Under the pieces are notes generated by a model that was not told the origin of the DNA, ran no database searches, and worked only from the letters and a program-made list of their open reading frames with translations. From NCBI GenBank assembly GCA_902789725.1, contig CADAPC010000005.1:1-64000 (forward strand): a DNA stretch of 64,000 bases. Direction: 5' to 3'. This stretch comes from an uncultured Bacteroidales bacterium (lineage in GTDB: Bacteria; Bacteroidota; Bacteroidia; Bacteroidales; Bacteroidaceae). Numbering within the stretch: the stretch's first letter is position 1; each line of letters begins with the position of its first letter. Made by a program: the position numbers and the translations under genes. Of this stretch, positions 51,243-60,001 are shown in pieces.

Positions 51243-52310
51243 ATGAAATTGAATCCCAATAACAATCTGGTTATAATGGCTGGTGGTGTTGGCAGCCGTT
51301 TTTGGCCCATGAGTACAACTGAGTATCCTAAGCAGTTCATTGATGTCTTTGGCACAGGCCGAACGTTCATTCAAATGACCTATGACCGCTTTAAGGGGCT
51401 GATTGATCCTGAGAACGTGTGGGTAGTCACCTCCGAACGATATGCCGAGATTGTGGCTATGCAGTTGCCCGACATTCCGAGAGGAAACATTTTGCTCGAA
51501 CCTTGTCGTCGCAACACAGCTCCTTGCATCGCCTATGTGAGCTGGCGCATCAAGGCGAAAAATCCGAAGGCCAATCTGGTCATCACTCCTGCCGACCATC
51601 TGGTGACTGATGTGGTAGAATTTCAGCGTGTGATTACATCGGCGATGAATTTTACGGCTGAGACCGATGCTATCGTGACTTTGGGAATGAACCCCACCCG
51701 TCCAGAGACGGGCTATGGCTACATTCAAGCCGATTTGCTGGAACCCTCGCTCCGAAATAAGGAAATTTTCCGTGTCGATTCGTTTAAAGAAAAGCCCGAT
51801 TACGCAACGGCTGTGGAGTATGTGAAGAACAAGGAGTTTTTTTGGAACTCAGGCATCTTTATCTGGAATGTGAACACTATTGTCAATTCCCTTCGCATTT
51901 ACGAGCCGGAAATATCCAAAATTTTTGAGGATTTGCTGCCAGTCTATGGCACAGAGAAGGAACAGGCGAAGATTGACGAAGAATTTCCCAAATGCGCCAG
52001 CATTTCGATAGACTATGCTGTGATGGAGCGTGCCGACGAAATCTTTGTCTTCCCTGCCGATTTCGGCTGGAGCGACGTGGGCACATGGGGTTCGTTGCAT
52101 ACCTTGGCACCTAAGGATAAGAACGGCAACAATGTGATTGGCGAGAACGTAAAACTGTACGAGACCAGCGATTGTGTGGTTCATGTGACAGAAGAGAAAC
52201 GAGTGGTGGTTCAAGGACTGAATGGCTATATTGTTGCCGAAAAAGGTAATACGCTTTTGATTTGCAAACTGGAAGAAGAACAGCGCATAAAAGAGTTCTC
52301 TGCTGAATAA
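51243..52310 (+). CDS. manC: Mannose-1-phosphate guanylyltransferase
   Basis: A 355-residue nucleotidyltransferase making GDP-mannose from GTP and mannose-1-phosphate, for surface polysaccharides and glycoprotein glycans. The signature MAGGVGSRFWPMSTTEYPKQ at the N-terminus, ITPADHLV, FKEKPD and WSDVGTWGSL are all present. It lacks the C-terminal isomerase domain of bifunctional ManC/AlgA enzymes, so it is the short monofunctional type. The PagL-like gene follows 16 bases later. Confidence 0.94.
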   Translation: MKLNPNNNLVIMAGGVGSRFWPMSTTEYPKQFIDVFGTGRTFIQMTYDRFKGLIDPENVWVVTSERYAEIVAMQLPDIPRGNILLEPCRRNTAPCIAYVSWRIKAKNPKANLVITPADHLVTDVVEFQRVITSAMNFTAETDAIVTLGMNPTRPETGYGYIQADLLEPSLRNKEIFRVDSFKEKPDYATAVEYVKNKEFFWNSGIFIWNVNTIVNSLRIYEPEISKIFEDLLPVYGTEKEQAKIDEEFPKCASISIDYAVMERADEIFVFPADFGWSDVGTWGSLHTLAPKDKNGNNVIGENVKLYETSDCVVHVTEEKRVVVQGLNGYIVAEKGNTLLICKLEEEQRIKEFSAE

Positions 52311-52326
52311 TTTTGCTCGGTTTGGC

Positions 52327-53643
52327 ATGAGAAAGTTTTTGCAGAGTTACTTACTTGTTATTGTATTGATGATGTTTTCTGTTCCAATGGGTGCAGAAGA
52401 CACCATTCATGTTGTGGCTCCCGATTCAACGCCTCGCTTCATCTATTCGGTGGGTGGAAGTGCCGGCATGAACCATCTGTTGAACATCACAATGCGAGGC
52501 GAGAAACTGATTAAGAGAGGATGGGGAAGCAACTATTCGCTTTTCGTGAACTCGCAGGCCAATCCGTTGGATTCTGCCATCAGTGTATATGACCGCGTGT
52601 TTGGATTCCCTACGTTGGAAGCGGGGGTGCAGTTGCATGATTTTAGCCATGTGAGAATGCACACAGCTGACACTCCTTACATGTCAAGGACAGGCTATGT
52701 GTGGGCGGCTTACATTGCTTTTCGGCGCGACATCTACCGCAACCGAAAGTGGTCGTTCACCTATGCCCTTGAAAATGGACTCTCGCTGTGCTCACGCCCT
52801 TATCATCCATCGTACAATGTGGACAACGACTTGATTGGCCAGCATCTTTCCATCTATTTCGGATTCGGATTTTATGCAGGTTATCGAGTAACACCCGAGA
52901 CGGAGTTAAGCATAGGATTTGAATATAAGCATTCGTCAAATAGTGCCACCGACCGCCCCAATAAGGGAGTGAATGCTTATGGGCTAACGTTGAGGGGACG
53001 TTGTGATTTAAATAGGCCCAGTTCTGATAATGGACTTACTTTTGCTCAGCGACTGAAGAGGTTGCAGCAGCTTGGTAAGAAGCATGTTGACCCCTATTTG
53101 TATTTAGACATCGATGCAACAGTGGGTTTCCGAACGATGTATGAGGAATGGCTTTTGCATCGCGATTATATGACAGCAGAAGAGCGTAGCGTTGATAATC
53201 ATAAATTGGCACTTCACACCACCTGGAGTACGAGCATCACCCCGATGGTGCGTTACAATCAAGTGCATGCTTCGGGCTTGGGCCTGGAATATTCCTTTGC
53301 TGGCTATTTGGCGCGTTCGCCGATGATAGAAAAAGCCTGTGGGGTGGAGAAGAATTATCAGCACAGCAAGCATACGCTCTACATCATGGCTCATCATGAA
53401 GTGTATTACAAACAAATGTCATTGGCCATGTCGCTTGGTACCTATCTTTTTCGGCAGCACGGTTGGGTGGGGGATTTCTACGAACCTCCTGTAGTAGAGA
53501 CCATAGGTATCCGCTTTTATCCAAAGTTCCTCAAACCTTTTTACATAGGATATAATGTGAAAGCCAATTTGGGAAAAGCATATGCGTTGGAACTGAAGGT
53601 GGGCTTACATGCGGGGAAATGGAAATTGAAAATAAGAGATTGA
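52327..53643 (+). CDS. PagL-like acyloxyacyl/lipid A deacylase outer-membrane protein
   Basis: A 438-residue protein with a signal peptide (end near PMGAE) and a beta-barrel-like body. The segment FEYKHSSNSATDRPNKGVNA matches the active site of PagL lipid A 3-O-deacylases (His-x-Ser-Asn, here His 202 and Ser 204, then PNxGxN). PagL itself is about 170 residues, so this form has long extra loops or strands, as in many Bacteroidetes. It would remove an acyl chain from lipid A or another lipid in the outer membrane. It is probably co-transcribed with manC and is followed by a strong terminator. Confidence 0.78.
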   Translation: MRKFLQSYLLVIVLMMFSVPMGAEDTIHVVAPDSTPRFIYSVGGSAGMNHLLNITMRGEKLIKRGWGSNYSLFVNSQANPLDSAISVYDRVFGFPTLEAGVQLHDFSHVRMHTADTPYMSRTGYVWAAYIAFRRDIYRNRKWSFTYALENGLSLCSRPYHPSYNVDNDLIGQHLSIYFGFGFYAGYRVTPETELSIGFEYKHSSNSATDRPNKGVNAYGLTLRGRCDLNRPSSDNGLTFAQRLKRLQQLGKKHVDPYLYLDIDATVGFRTMYEEWLLHRDYMTAEERSVDNHKLALHTTWSTSITPMVRYNQVHASGLGLEYSFAGYLARSPMIEKACGVEKNYQHSKHTLYIMAHHEVYYKQMSLAMSLGTYLFRQHGWVGDFYEPPVVETIGIRFYPKFLKPFYIGYNVKANLGKAYALELKVGLHAGKWKLKIRD

Positions 53644-53666
53644 CAAAAATAGGAAATTGGCAATAA

Positions 53667-53699
53667 AAAAGAAGGCTGTGTCGAACACAGCCTTCTTTT
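53667..53699. terminator. Bidirectional terminator
   Basis: AAAAGAAGGCTGTGT (53667-53681), CGA loop, ACACAGCCTTCTTTT (53685-53699): a perfect 15-base stem with A-run before and T-run after, working for both the PagL-like gene and rpsP. Confidence 0.88.
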
Positions 53700-53742
53700 G
53701 TTGTTGGGTTTGATGATTGTTTTTCCATCAATCCCAAAATCC

Positions 53743-54270
53743 TTATGCTTCAGCAGGTGCTTCAGCGGCCTCTTCGGCAGGAGCTTCAGCCTCAGCCTGA
53801 GCTGCAAGGGCGGAAGCCTTTTTCTCTGCAATCTTTGCTGCGAGTGCCTCATTGGCTTTCTTCTCAGCATCGAGACGGGCCTTCTTGTCAGCCTGAGTAG
53901 CTGCAGCCTTCTTGTCAGCAGCCTTCTGAGCCTTTGCATCCTTTTCAGCTTTCCATGCAGCAAACTTGGTCTCAACAGCAGCCTCGTCGAATGCGCCCTT
54001 CTTCACACCGCCCAAAAGGTGCTTTTTGTAGTAAACGCCTTCCTTTGACAGAATGCTGTGAACGGTGTCGGTTGGTTGAGCACCAACGAGCACCCAATAG
54101 AGTGCACGTTCAAAATCCAAATCAATTGTTGCAGGATCGGTGTTTGGATTGTAAGTACCGATCTTCTCGATGAAGCGACCATCACGTGGTGCCTGTGAAT
54201 TTGCAATCACGATGCTGTAGAATGCATAGTTCTTACGACCATGACGCTGTAAACGAATTCTTGTTGCCAT
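53743..54270 (-). CDS. rpsP: 30S ribosomal protein S16 with C-terminal tail
   Basis: A 175-residue S16. Residues 1-80 are the normal small-subunit protein ([42 protein letters not shown]). Residues about 95-175 are an Ala/Lys/Glu-rich helical tail ([20 protein letters not shown], then [15 protein letters not shown]), usual for Bacteroidetes but absent in E. coli (82 residues). It is monocistronic, with a leader of about 80 bases that can form a hairpin (54316-54337) and a shared terminator downstream. Confidence 0.95.
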   Translation of the reverse strand: MATRIRLQRHGRKNYAFYSIVIANSQAPRDGRFIEKIGTYNPNTDPATIDLDFERALYWVLVGAQPTDTVHSILSKEGVYYKKHLLGGVKKGAFDEAAVETKFAAWKAEKDAKAQKAADKKAAATQADKKARLDAEKKANEALAAKIAEKKASALAAQAEAEAPAEEAAEAPAEA

Positions 54271-54315
54271 TTTGCAATAAAAATGTTTAATTGTTAATGA
54301 TTATGTCGCCAACTC

Positions 54316-54337
54316 GTGACGACGTGAACGTTGTCAC
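54316..54337 (-). promoter_or_regulatory. Hairpin in the rpsP leader
   Basis: On the transcribed strand GTGACAAC and GTCGTCAC pair with one mismatch around a 6-base loop. AACTCGT occurs on both sides (54311-54317, 54339-54345). It could be an autoregulatory leader, but there is no further support. Confidence 0.3.
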
Positions 54338-54355
54338 TAACTCGTAATGACGCTG

Positions 54356-54363
54356 CAAAGTTA
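54356..54363 (-). promoter_or_regulatory. -7 box of rpsP
   Basis: Minus strand TAACTTTG; a TTTG lies 22 bases upstream, slightly far from the usual spacing. Confidence 0.55.
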
Positions 54364-54457
54364 CGGCTTTTTCTTTCAATTTTCGCAAAAAATCAAAAAC
54401 TTTTCATGTTTTAAGTGTTTTTTTCTGTTTTTGTTTTCGTGATAGGGATAAAATTAG

Positions 54458-54465
54458 TACTTTTG
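54458..54465 (+). promoter_or_regulatory. -7 box of the rseC-rnf operon
   Basis: TACTTTTG, about 82 bases before the ATG at 54548. The gap 54271-54547 otherwise holds the rpsP promoter and leader. Confidence 0.5.
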
Positions 54466-54547
54466 CCATGTTTATTTGTAATGTACACTTTGCAAAATGT
54501 CATGTCAAATGGACATTCTGATATCAAATGTATAGTAAGCCATCAAA

Positions 54548-55033
54548 ATGGAGAAATCAATAGAGCAGCAGGAGTTGTCAATAGAACTGGGTGAACAGCG
54601 TCGGTCGTCTGTAGGTCAGAATCAGAAAATTACCCATCAGGGCGTGATTGAGGCAGTTGAAGGTAATCATGTGCGGGTGAACATTGTGCAAGTGGCTGCG
54701 TGCAATAGCTGTAAAGCACGTTCGTTGTGCGCTTCGAGCGAGAGCAAGGAAAAGATAATTGATGTTTACGAACAAGGAGCAGAGAAGAAATATAAAAGTG
54801 GTGATCAGGTGACAGTCTGTGGGGCTTTGAGTATGGGAAAACAAGCGGTTCGTTTGGCTTTTGCCATTCCGCTTCTGCTGATAGTTATTTGGATGGTCGT
54901 GTCAATGGCCTTCTTACAAATGAGCGAACTAACTTCAGTGGGTATTCTCGCAGCCATCTTATTTGTATATTTCTATGTCCTATATCAGAACAGAGAGAAA
55001 ATGGCAAAACGTTTTGCTTTTTGGATAGAGTAG
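54548..55033 (+). CDS. RseC-family SoxR-reducing-type protein
   Basis: A 161-residue membrane protein. An N-terminal domain (27-95; HQGVIEAVEGNHVRVNIVQV, ACNSCKARSLC with three Cys) is followed by two membrane segments (about 100-122 and 127-145). RseC/RsxC-type proteins accompany Rnf complexes and are linked to SoxR reduction in E. coli; their role in Bacteroidetes is not settled. It leads the rnf operon, 54 bases before rnfB, the usual order in this group. Confidence 0.85.
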   Translation: MEKSIEQQELSIELGEQRRSSVGQNQKITHQGVIEAVEGNHVRVNIVQVAACNSCKARSLCASSESKEKIIDVYEQGAEKKYKSGDQVTVCGALSMGKQAVRLAFAIPLLLIVIWMVVSMAFLQMSELTSVGILAAILFVYFYVLYQNREKMAKRFAFWIE

Positions 55034-55087
55034 GTGTGTGCCCTTTTTGATATGCTAACTTAAAAAAACTAACTAAATAAACATTTT

Positions 55088-56224
55088 ATGGATTTTCAAG
55101 TAATTCTGATTGCTGTGATTGCTTTGGCTGTTTTGGGCTTTGTGCTTGCACTCTTGCTCTTTGTGGTGTCGAAGCGATTTGCAGTAAAAGAAGATCCCCG
55201 AATCGGTCAAGTGCTTGATGTGTTGCCTGGTGCCAACTGTGGCGGATGTGGTTTCCCTGGCTGTGGCGGTATGGCCTCAGCTTGTGTGAAAGCTGCCGAT
55301 GCAGGTTCACTTGAAGGACTCAATTGTCCTGTAGGCGGTGCTGAATGCATGACGAAGGTTGCGGGAATCTTGGGAATGGAAGTTGCTGTGGCAGCTCCCA
55401 AACTTGCTGTTGTTCGATGCAATGGCACTTGTCAAGTGCGTCCTCGGTTCACCACCTACGATGGTGTGAAAAGTTGCCGCATTGCTAATTCCACCAGCAT
55501 GGGCGAAACGCAGTGCTCCTATGGCTGTTTGGGTTGTGGCGACTGTGTTTCCGCATGTCAGTTTGATGCCATTCACATGAATCCCACGACTGGCATACCA
55601 GAAGTTGATGCCACCAAGTGTACTGCTTGTGGTGCCTGTGCTAAAGCTTGTCCCCGTGGCATCATGGAAGTGCGCAACGTGAGTGGCCCTAACAAAGATG
55701 CCTATGTCGTTACCTGTATGAACATGGACAAGGGTGCTGATGCCATGAAGATTTGTGGCAGTTCTTGCATCGCTTGCAAGAAGTGTCAGAATGCCTGTGG
55801 TAGCGATGCTGTGCACGTAGGCAACAATGTGGCTTACATTAATCCAGAGGCATGTGTGCTCTGTGGTGCTTGCTTTGAGGCTTGTCCACGTGGTGCCATC
55901 GCTTCAATCAGCGTGAAAGGTATAGAACGCAGAGTTGTTGCCACGATGCCTAAAGCCGCAGGCACCAAACCTGCTGCCAAAGCTACCCCAGCAAGTGCTG
56001 CTAAAGCAGTAGATGCTCCTGCAGCTCCAGTAAAACCTGCAAAGGAGTGGAAACCAATCGAAATTAACTACAATGCTTCGCTCATGCCCAGCCAGCAAAT
56101 TCTTCTTGCTGGTCCGAAAGACATTAGCAATCCTGCACCTGTAGCGAAAGAGGTGAAATTTGAAGACAAGCGTACTGACGCTCCACTTCCACCAAGTCAG
56201 TTAATTCTGCTTGGACTTAAATAA
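55088..56224 (+). CDS. rnfB: Rnf complex iron-sulfur subunit RnfB
   Basis: A 378-residue subunit of the ion-pumping ferredoxin:NAD oxidoreductase. N-terminal membrane anchor (6-28), the Fe-S domain GANCGGCGFPGCGGM with a fourth Cys at LNCPVG, then four-cysteine ferredoxin motifs CSYGCLGCGDCVSACQ, CTACGACAKACP, CIACKKCQNACG and CVLCGACFEACP, so several 4Fe-4S clusters. The C-terminal tail (from about 285) is Ala/Pro/Lys-rich and has two related segments, PSQQILLAGPKD and PPSQLILLGLK. It passes electrons from ferredoxin into the membrane complex. Confidence 0.95.
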   Translation: MDFQVILIAVIALAVLGFVLALLLFVVSKRFAVKEDPRIGQVLDVLPGANCGGCGFPGCGGMASACVKAADAGSLEGLNCPVGGAECMTKVAGILGMEVAVAAPKLAVVRCNGTCQVRPRFTTYDGVKSCRIANSTSMGETQCSYGCLGCGDCVSACQFDAIHMNPTTGIPEVDATKCTACGACAKACPRGIMEVRNVSGPNKDAYVVTCMNMDKGADAMKICGSSCIACKKCQNACGSDAVHVGNNVAYINPEACVLCGACFEACPRGAIASISVKGIERRVVATMPKAAGTKPAAKATPASAAKAVDAPAAPVKPAKEWKPIEINYNASLMPSQQILLAGPKDISNPAPVAKEVKFEDKRTDAPLPPSQLILLGLK

Positions 56225-56296
56225 TTTATGACCTTTATGATTTTTTACAAACAAGGTCATTAAATTGTTCATTTTCAAAAATAAGTAAATGAAATT

Positions 56297-57655
56297 ATGA
56301 AAACATTTAGAATAGGTGGCGTTCATCCTGCAGAGAACAAACTCTCTGCCGCAGAGCCAATCAAAGTTGCGGAACTCCCCAAGGTGGCTGTGTTCCCGAT
56401 GGGGCAGCACATTGGAGCACCTGCTGTGCCTGTTGTCCAGAAAGGCGACAAGGTGAAAGTGGGCACCCTGATAGGCAAACCTATGGAGAAAGCCCTTTCC
56501 ACATCTATTTTCTCTTCTGTCAGTGGGACGGTGCTGAAAGTCGATACCGTGGTCGATGCAAGTGGCTATAAAAAGCCTGCTGTCTATATCACGGTTGAAG
56601 GCGACGAATGGGAAGCGAGCATTGATCGTACAGACAAGCTGGTCACCTTAAAAGACAAACCTGAATTGACTTCCGAAGCCATTATAGAGAAAGTGAAGAA
56701 TGCTGGTGTCGTAGGAATGGGTGGTGCATGTTTCCCCACGCATGTTAAACTCATGCCTCCCCCACAATTCAAGCCTGAATGGGTCATTATCAATGCCGTG
56801 GAGTGCGAACCTTATCTTACAGCCGACCATCGTTTGATGCTTGAAAAGGCTGACGAAGTGCTGGTGGGTGTTGAACTGCTCATGAAAGCTGCTAAAGTGA
56901 CGAAGGGGTTCATAGGCATAGAGGAAAACAAACCTGATGCCATCCAGTTGCTTACGGAAAAGTGCTCAGCTTCACACCCTAACATTGAAGTGGTGCCTTT
57001 GAAGACCAAATACCCTCAGGGAGGTGAAAAGCAACTCATCGATGCAGTCGTTCGTCGTCAAGTGCCTGCTCCTCCAGCACTCCCCGTCTCAGTTGGAGCG
57101 ATTATCCAAAACGTGGGTACTGCTTTTGCCGTGTATGAGGCCGTGATGAAGAACAAGCCTCTTTTTGAGCGTATAGTTACAGTGACAGGCAAGCAGTTGA
57201 AACACCCCAGCAACTTCCTTACCCGTATGGGCACCCCCATGAGTCAGCTCATCGAGGCTTGTGGCGGTCTTCCCGATGGTGATGCAAAAGTAATCGGTGG
57301 TGGTCCCATGATGGGCAAAGCACTCATCAACATCGAGGTTCCCATTTGCAAGGGTTCTTCGGGTGTACTGATTATGAGTGGTGAAGAAGCCCATCGAGCT
57401 GAACCCCAGCCTTGCATACGTTGCGCCAAATGTGTCAGTGCCTGTCCAATGGGATTGGAGCCTTACCTTTTGGCCACTTGCTCAGGCAAAAAGATGTGGG
57501 ACAAAGTGGAAGCAGAGGACATTACCAGTTGCATCGAATGTGGCTCCTGTCAGTTTACCTGCCCCTCTAATCGCCCATTGCTCGACTTTATCCGCATGGG
57601 AAAGACAACAGTAATGACTAATATACGTGCCCGTCAGATGGCAGCAAAAAAATAA
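56297..57655 (+). CDS. rnfC: Rnf complex NADH/FMN subunit RnfC
   Basis: A 452-residue peripheral subunit that exchanges electrons with NAD. The order is an N-terminal barrel-sandwich (MGQHIGAPAVPVVQKGDKVK), the FMN/NADH-binding domain (GVVGMGGACFPTHVKL, INAVECEPYLTADHR), the SLBB region and C-terminal clusters CIRCAKCVSACP and CIECGSCQFTCP. The 72-base gap before it has no visible promoter. rnfD follows 7 bases later. Confidence 0.96.
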   Translation: MKTFRIGGVHPAENKLSAAEPIKVAELPKVAVFPMGQHIGAPAVPVVQKGDKVKVGTLIGKPMEKALSTSIFSSVSGTVLKVDTVVDASGYKKPAVYITVEGDEWEASIDRTDKLVTLKDKPELTSEAIIEKVKNAGVVGMGGACFPTHVKLMPPPQFKPEWVIINAVECEPYLTADHRLMLEKADEVLVGVELLMKAAKVTKGFIGIEENKPDAIQLLTEKCSASHPNIEVVPLKTKYPQGGEKQLIDAVVRRQVPAPPALPVSVGAIIQNVGTAFAVYEAVMKNKPLFERIVTVTGKQLKHPSNFLTRMGTPMSQLIEACGGLPDGDAKVIGGGPMMGKALINIEVPICKGSSGVLIMSGEEAHRAEPQPCIRCAKCVSACPMGLEPYLLATCSGKKMWDKVEAEDITSCIECGSCQFTCPSNRPLLDFIRMGKTTVMTNIRARQMAAKK

Positions 57656-57662
57656 GATTAAA

Positions 57663-58655
57663 ATGAATAAACTTATAGTATCACTTTCACCCCACGTTCA
57701 CAGTGGTGATTCTGTGCAGAAAAACATGTACTGGGTGTGTATCGCCCTGGTGCCGGCACTTCTCTGCTCGTTCATCAGCTTTGGTGTAGGTGCCATTATC
57801 ACAACAGCCATTTCTGTGGCCTCGTGTGTGTTCTTTGAGTGGGCTATCAACAAGTTCATGCTCAAGAATCCTAAATGTACCGTTACAGATGGCTCTGCCA
57901 TTCTTACGGGCATTCTGCTGGCATTTAACATGCCCAGCAACATTCAACCTTGGATTATCGTGGTGGGTGCGCTCTTCGCCATTGGCATCGTCAAAATGAC
58001 CTTTGGTGGTTTGGGTTGCAACCTCTTCAACCCAGCTTTGGCAGGTCGTGCCTTCCTGCTCATCTCCTTCCCTGTTGACATGACCACGTGGCCAACACCT
58101 GGGCAGGGATTCGGCACTTATTTGGATGCAGAAACAGGTGCAACTCCACTTTCTATCATGAAAGCAGCATTCAAGAGTGGCGATGCCAACATGTTACAGC
58201 AGCTTCCTTCCTTCCAGGACATGCTTCTTGGCAACACGGGGGGCTGTCTCGGCGAGGTGTGCGCCGCAGCTCTTCTGCTTGGCTTTATCATTCTCTTGTG
58301 GAAAAAAGTCATCACTTGGCACATCCCTGTCAGCATCTTGGCTACCGTTGTGGCGTTCTCAGGTCTGCTTAACCTTGCCAATCCCGTTTATGCCAATCCT
58401 TTGGCAGAACTCATGAGTGGCGGCCTCTTGCTGGGGGCCATCTTCATGGCCACCGACTATGTCACTTCGCCTATGAGCAAGAACGGACAGATTGTCTATG
58501 GTGTTGCCATTGGTGCTTTGACAGTTATCATCCGTGCTTACGGTGCTTACCCCGAAGGCATGTCGTTTGCCATCCTCATCATGAATGCTTTCGTGCCACT
58601 CATCAACAACAAGTTCAAACCTAAGCGCTTTGGCGAAGTGCCAGCAAAGAAGTAA
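57663..58655 (+). CDS. rnfD: Rnf complex membrane subunit RnfD
   Basis: A 330-residue membrane subunit with about ten hydrophobic segments. DAETGATPLS (Asp 155 to Ser 164) is the flavinylation motif; FMN is expected on Thr 161. With RnfG it forms the flavin path across the membrane. The ATG at 57663 (MNKLIV) is chosen over the longer frame from 57627, which overlaps rnfC. Confidence 0.96.
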   Translation: MNKLIVSLSPHVHSGDSVQKNMYWVCIALVPALLCSFISFGVGAIITTAISVASCVFFEWAINKFMLKNPKCTVTDGSAILTGILLAFNMPSNIQPWIIVVGALFAIGIVKMTFGGLGCNLFNPALAGRAFLLISFPVDMTTWPTPGQGFGTYLDAETGATPLSIMKAAFKSGDANMLQQLPSFQDMLLGNTGGCLGEVCAAALLLGFIILLWKKVITWHIPVSILATVVAFSGLLNLANPVYANPLAELMSGGLLLGAIFMATDYVTSPMSKNGQIVYGVAIGALTVIIRAYGAYPEGMSFAILIMNAFVPLINNKFKPKRFGEVPAKK

Positions 58656-58661
58656 AGGAGG
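58655..58661 (+). promoter_or_regulatory. Shine-Dalgarno site of rnfG
   Basis: AAGGAGG, 7 bases before the ATG at 58669 and overlapping the rnfD stop. Confidence 0.6.
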
Positions 58662-58668
58662 GTAGTGT

Positions 58669-59376
58669 ATGAAAAAGTTAAAATCTTCATTAACCAACAT
58701 GCTGGTGGTGCTTACAGTCATCACCATTGTGGCTGCGGGAGTATTAGCTTCGGTCAATGCGGTAACAGCTCCCCAGATAGAGAAAATTAATGCGGAAAAC
58801 CTCGCAGCAGGCATCAAGGCCGTGATGGGTAGCGATGACATCCAAGTGGCCGATCCTCAAGAGATTGATGCCTTCACCGCCTACAGCATTAATGATGCCG
58901 CTGGTGCAGCGTTGGGTACGGCAGTCGTCACTACAGAGAACGGTTTTGGCGGTCCTCTGAAAGTGTTGGTCGGTTTTAGTACCGATGGCGATATTCTTGG
59001 CTACACCGTTTTGGAGCATGCTGAAACTCCTGGCCTTGGTGCTAAAGCTGGAGAATGGTTTCAAGACAAGATATTGGGTATGAACCCCGGAAAGAATAAT
59101 TTCACCGTGAGTAAAGACGGTGGTGAAGTCGATGCTATCACAGCTTCTACCATCACCAGCCGTGCCTTCCTGAAGGCCATTCAGAATGCCTATGACAAAG
59201 TGATAGCTGGTGCTGATGTCACCTCCGGTGCTACACGACCAGCTGGCAAAGCTGCCGTTTGCAACGGTGACAACGGTTGTTGTAAAGCTGAAAACTCACC
59301 TGGTTGCGATGGCGATTGCCACTGTGACAAAGATGTGACAGCGTGTGACATAGAGACTCCCGAAGTGATTGAATAA
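58669..59376 (+). CDS. rnfG: Rnf complex flavin subunit RnfG with Cys-rich tail
   Basis: A 235-residue subunit anchored by one N-terminal segment (10-30), with a periplasmic FMN-binding domain. The flavinylation motif is DAITAST at 155-161 (usual DxxTGAT), FMN expected on Thr 161; a nearby TSGATRP at about 187 is not in the DxxT context. After residue 195 there is an unusual tail with seven Cys (VCNGDNGCC, GCDGDCHCDKDVTAC) and many Asp, which looks metal-binding. ETPGLGAK in the middle is the conserved turn before the site. rnfE follows 25 bases later. Confidence 0.94.
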   Translation: MKKLKSSLTNMLVVLTVITIVAAGVLASVNAVTAPQIEKINAENLAAGIKAVMGSDDIQVADPQEIDAFTAYSINDAAGAALGTAVVTTENGFGGPLKVLVGFSTDGDILGYTVLEHAETPGLGAKAGEWFQDKILGMNPGKNNFTVSKDGGEVDAITASTITSRAFLKAIQNAYDKVIAGADVTSGATRPAGKAAVCNGDNGCCKAENSPGCDGDCHCDKDVTACDIETPEVIE

Positions 59377-59401
59377 CTCTCAAAAGAAAGGAAAAGAATA
59401 T

Positions 59402-59989
59402 ATGAATAATTTCAAAGTTTTGGTGAATGGTATCATCAAGGAGAATCCGACCTTCGTCCTTCTTTTGGGTATGTGTCCAACTCTCGGTACCACCTCATCA
59501 GCCCTCAACGGCATGTCGATGGGTCTCGCCACCATGTGTGTGCTCATCCTCAGCAACTTCATCATAGCCCTCATCAAAAAGCTTATCCCCGATGCTGTGC
59601 GCATACCATCTTACATAGTGGTCATCGCCAGTCTTGTCACCGTGCTGCAGATGGTCATCAAGGCATACGCGCCCGACATTGACAAGAGCCTCGGACTCTT
59701 TATTCCCCTCATCGTGGTCAATTGTATCATCCTTGGGCGTGCAGAGTCCTTTGCTGCCAAGAACGGTCCCATAGCCTCTATCTTCGACGGTATTGGCATA
59801 GGCCTTGGCTTCACTCTCGGACTCACCAGCCTCGGTGCCGTGCGCGAACTCCTTGGCACAGGTTCCATTTTTGGGTTCACCCTTTGGGGCGAAAGCTACG
59901 GAATGCTCATGTTTGTGCTTGCGCCAGGAGCTTTCCTCGTGCTGGGCTATCTCATTGTATTGTTCAACAAAATCACCAAAAAGGCATAA
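59402..59989 (+). CDS. rnfE: Rnf complex membrane subunit RnfE
   Basis: A 195-residue polytopic subunit (about six hydrophobic segments) of the NqrD/RnfE type: IIKENPTFVLLLGMCPTL with the conserved Cys, VVNCIILGRAE with a second Cys and SLGAVRELLGTG. The two Cys bind a cluster inside the membrane together with RnfA. The ATG at 59402 is used; an upstream TTG is in rnfG. Confidence 0.96.
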   Translation: MNNFKVLVNGIIKENPTFVLLLGMCPTLGTTSSALNGMSMGLATMCVLILSNFIIALIKKLIPDAVRIPSYIVVIASLVTVLQMVIKAYAPDIDKSLGLFIPLIVVNCIILGRAESFAAKNGPIASIFDGIGIGLGFTLGLTSLGAVRELLGTGSIFGFTLWGESYGMLMFVLAPGAFLVLGYLIVLFNKITKKA

Positions 59990-59994
59990 GGAGG
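59988..59994 (+). promoter_or_regulatory. Shine-Dalgarno site of rnfA
   Basis: AAGGAGG, 7 bases before the ATG at 60002, overlapping the rnfE stop. Confidence 0.6.
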
Positions 59995-60001
59995 AAAGAT
60001 T

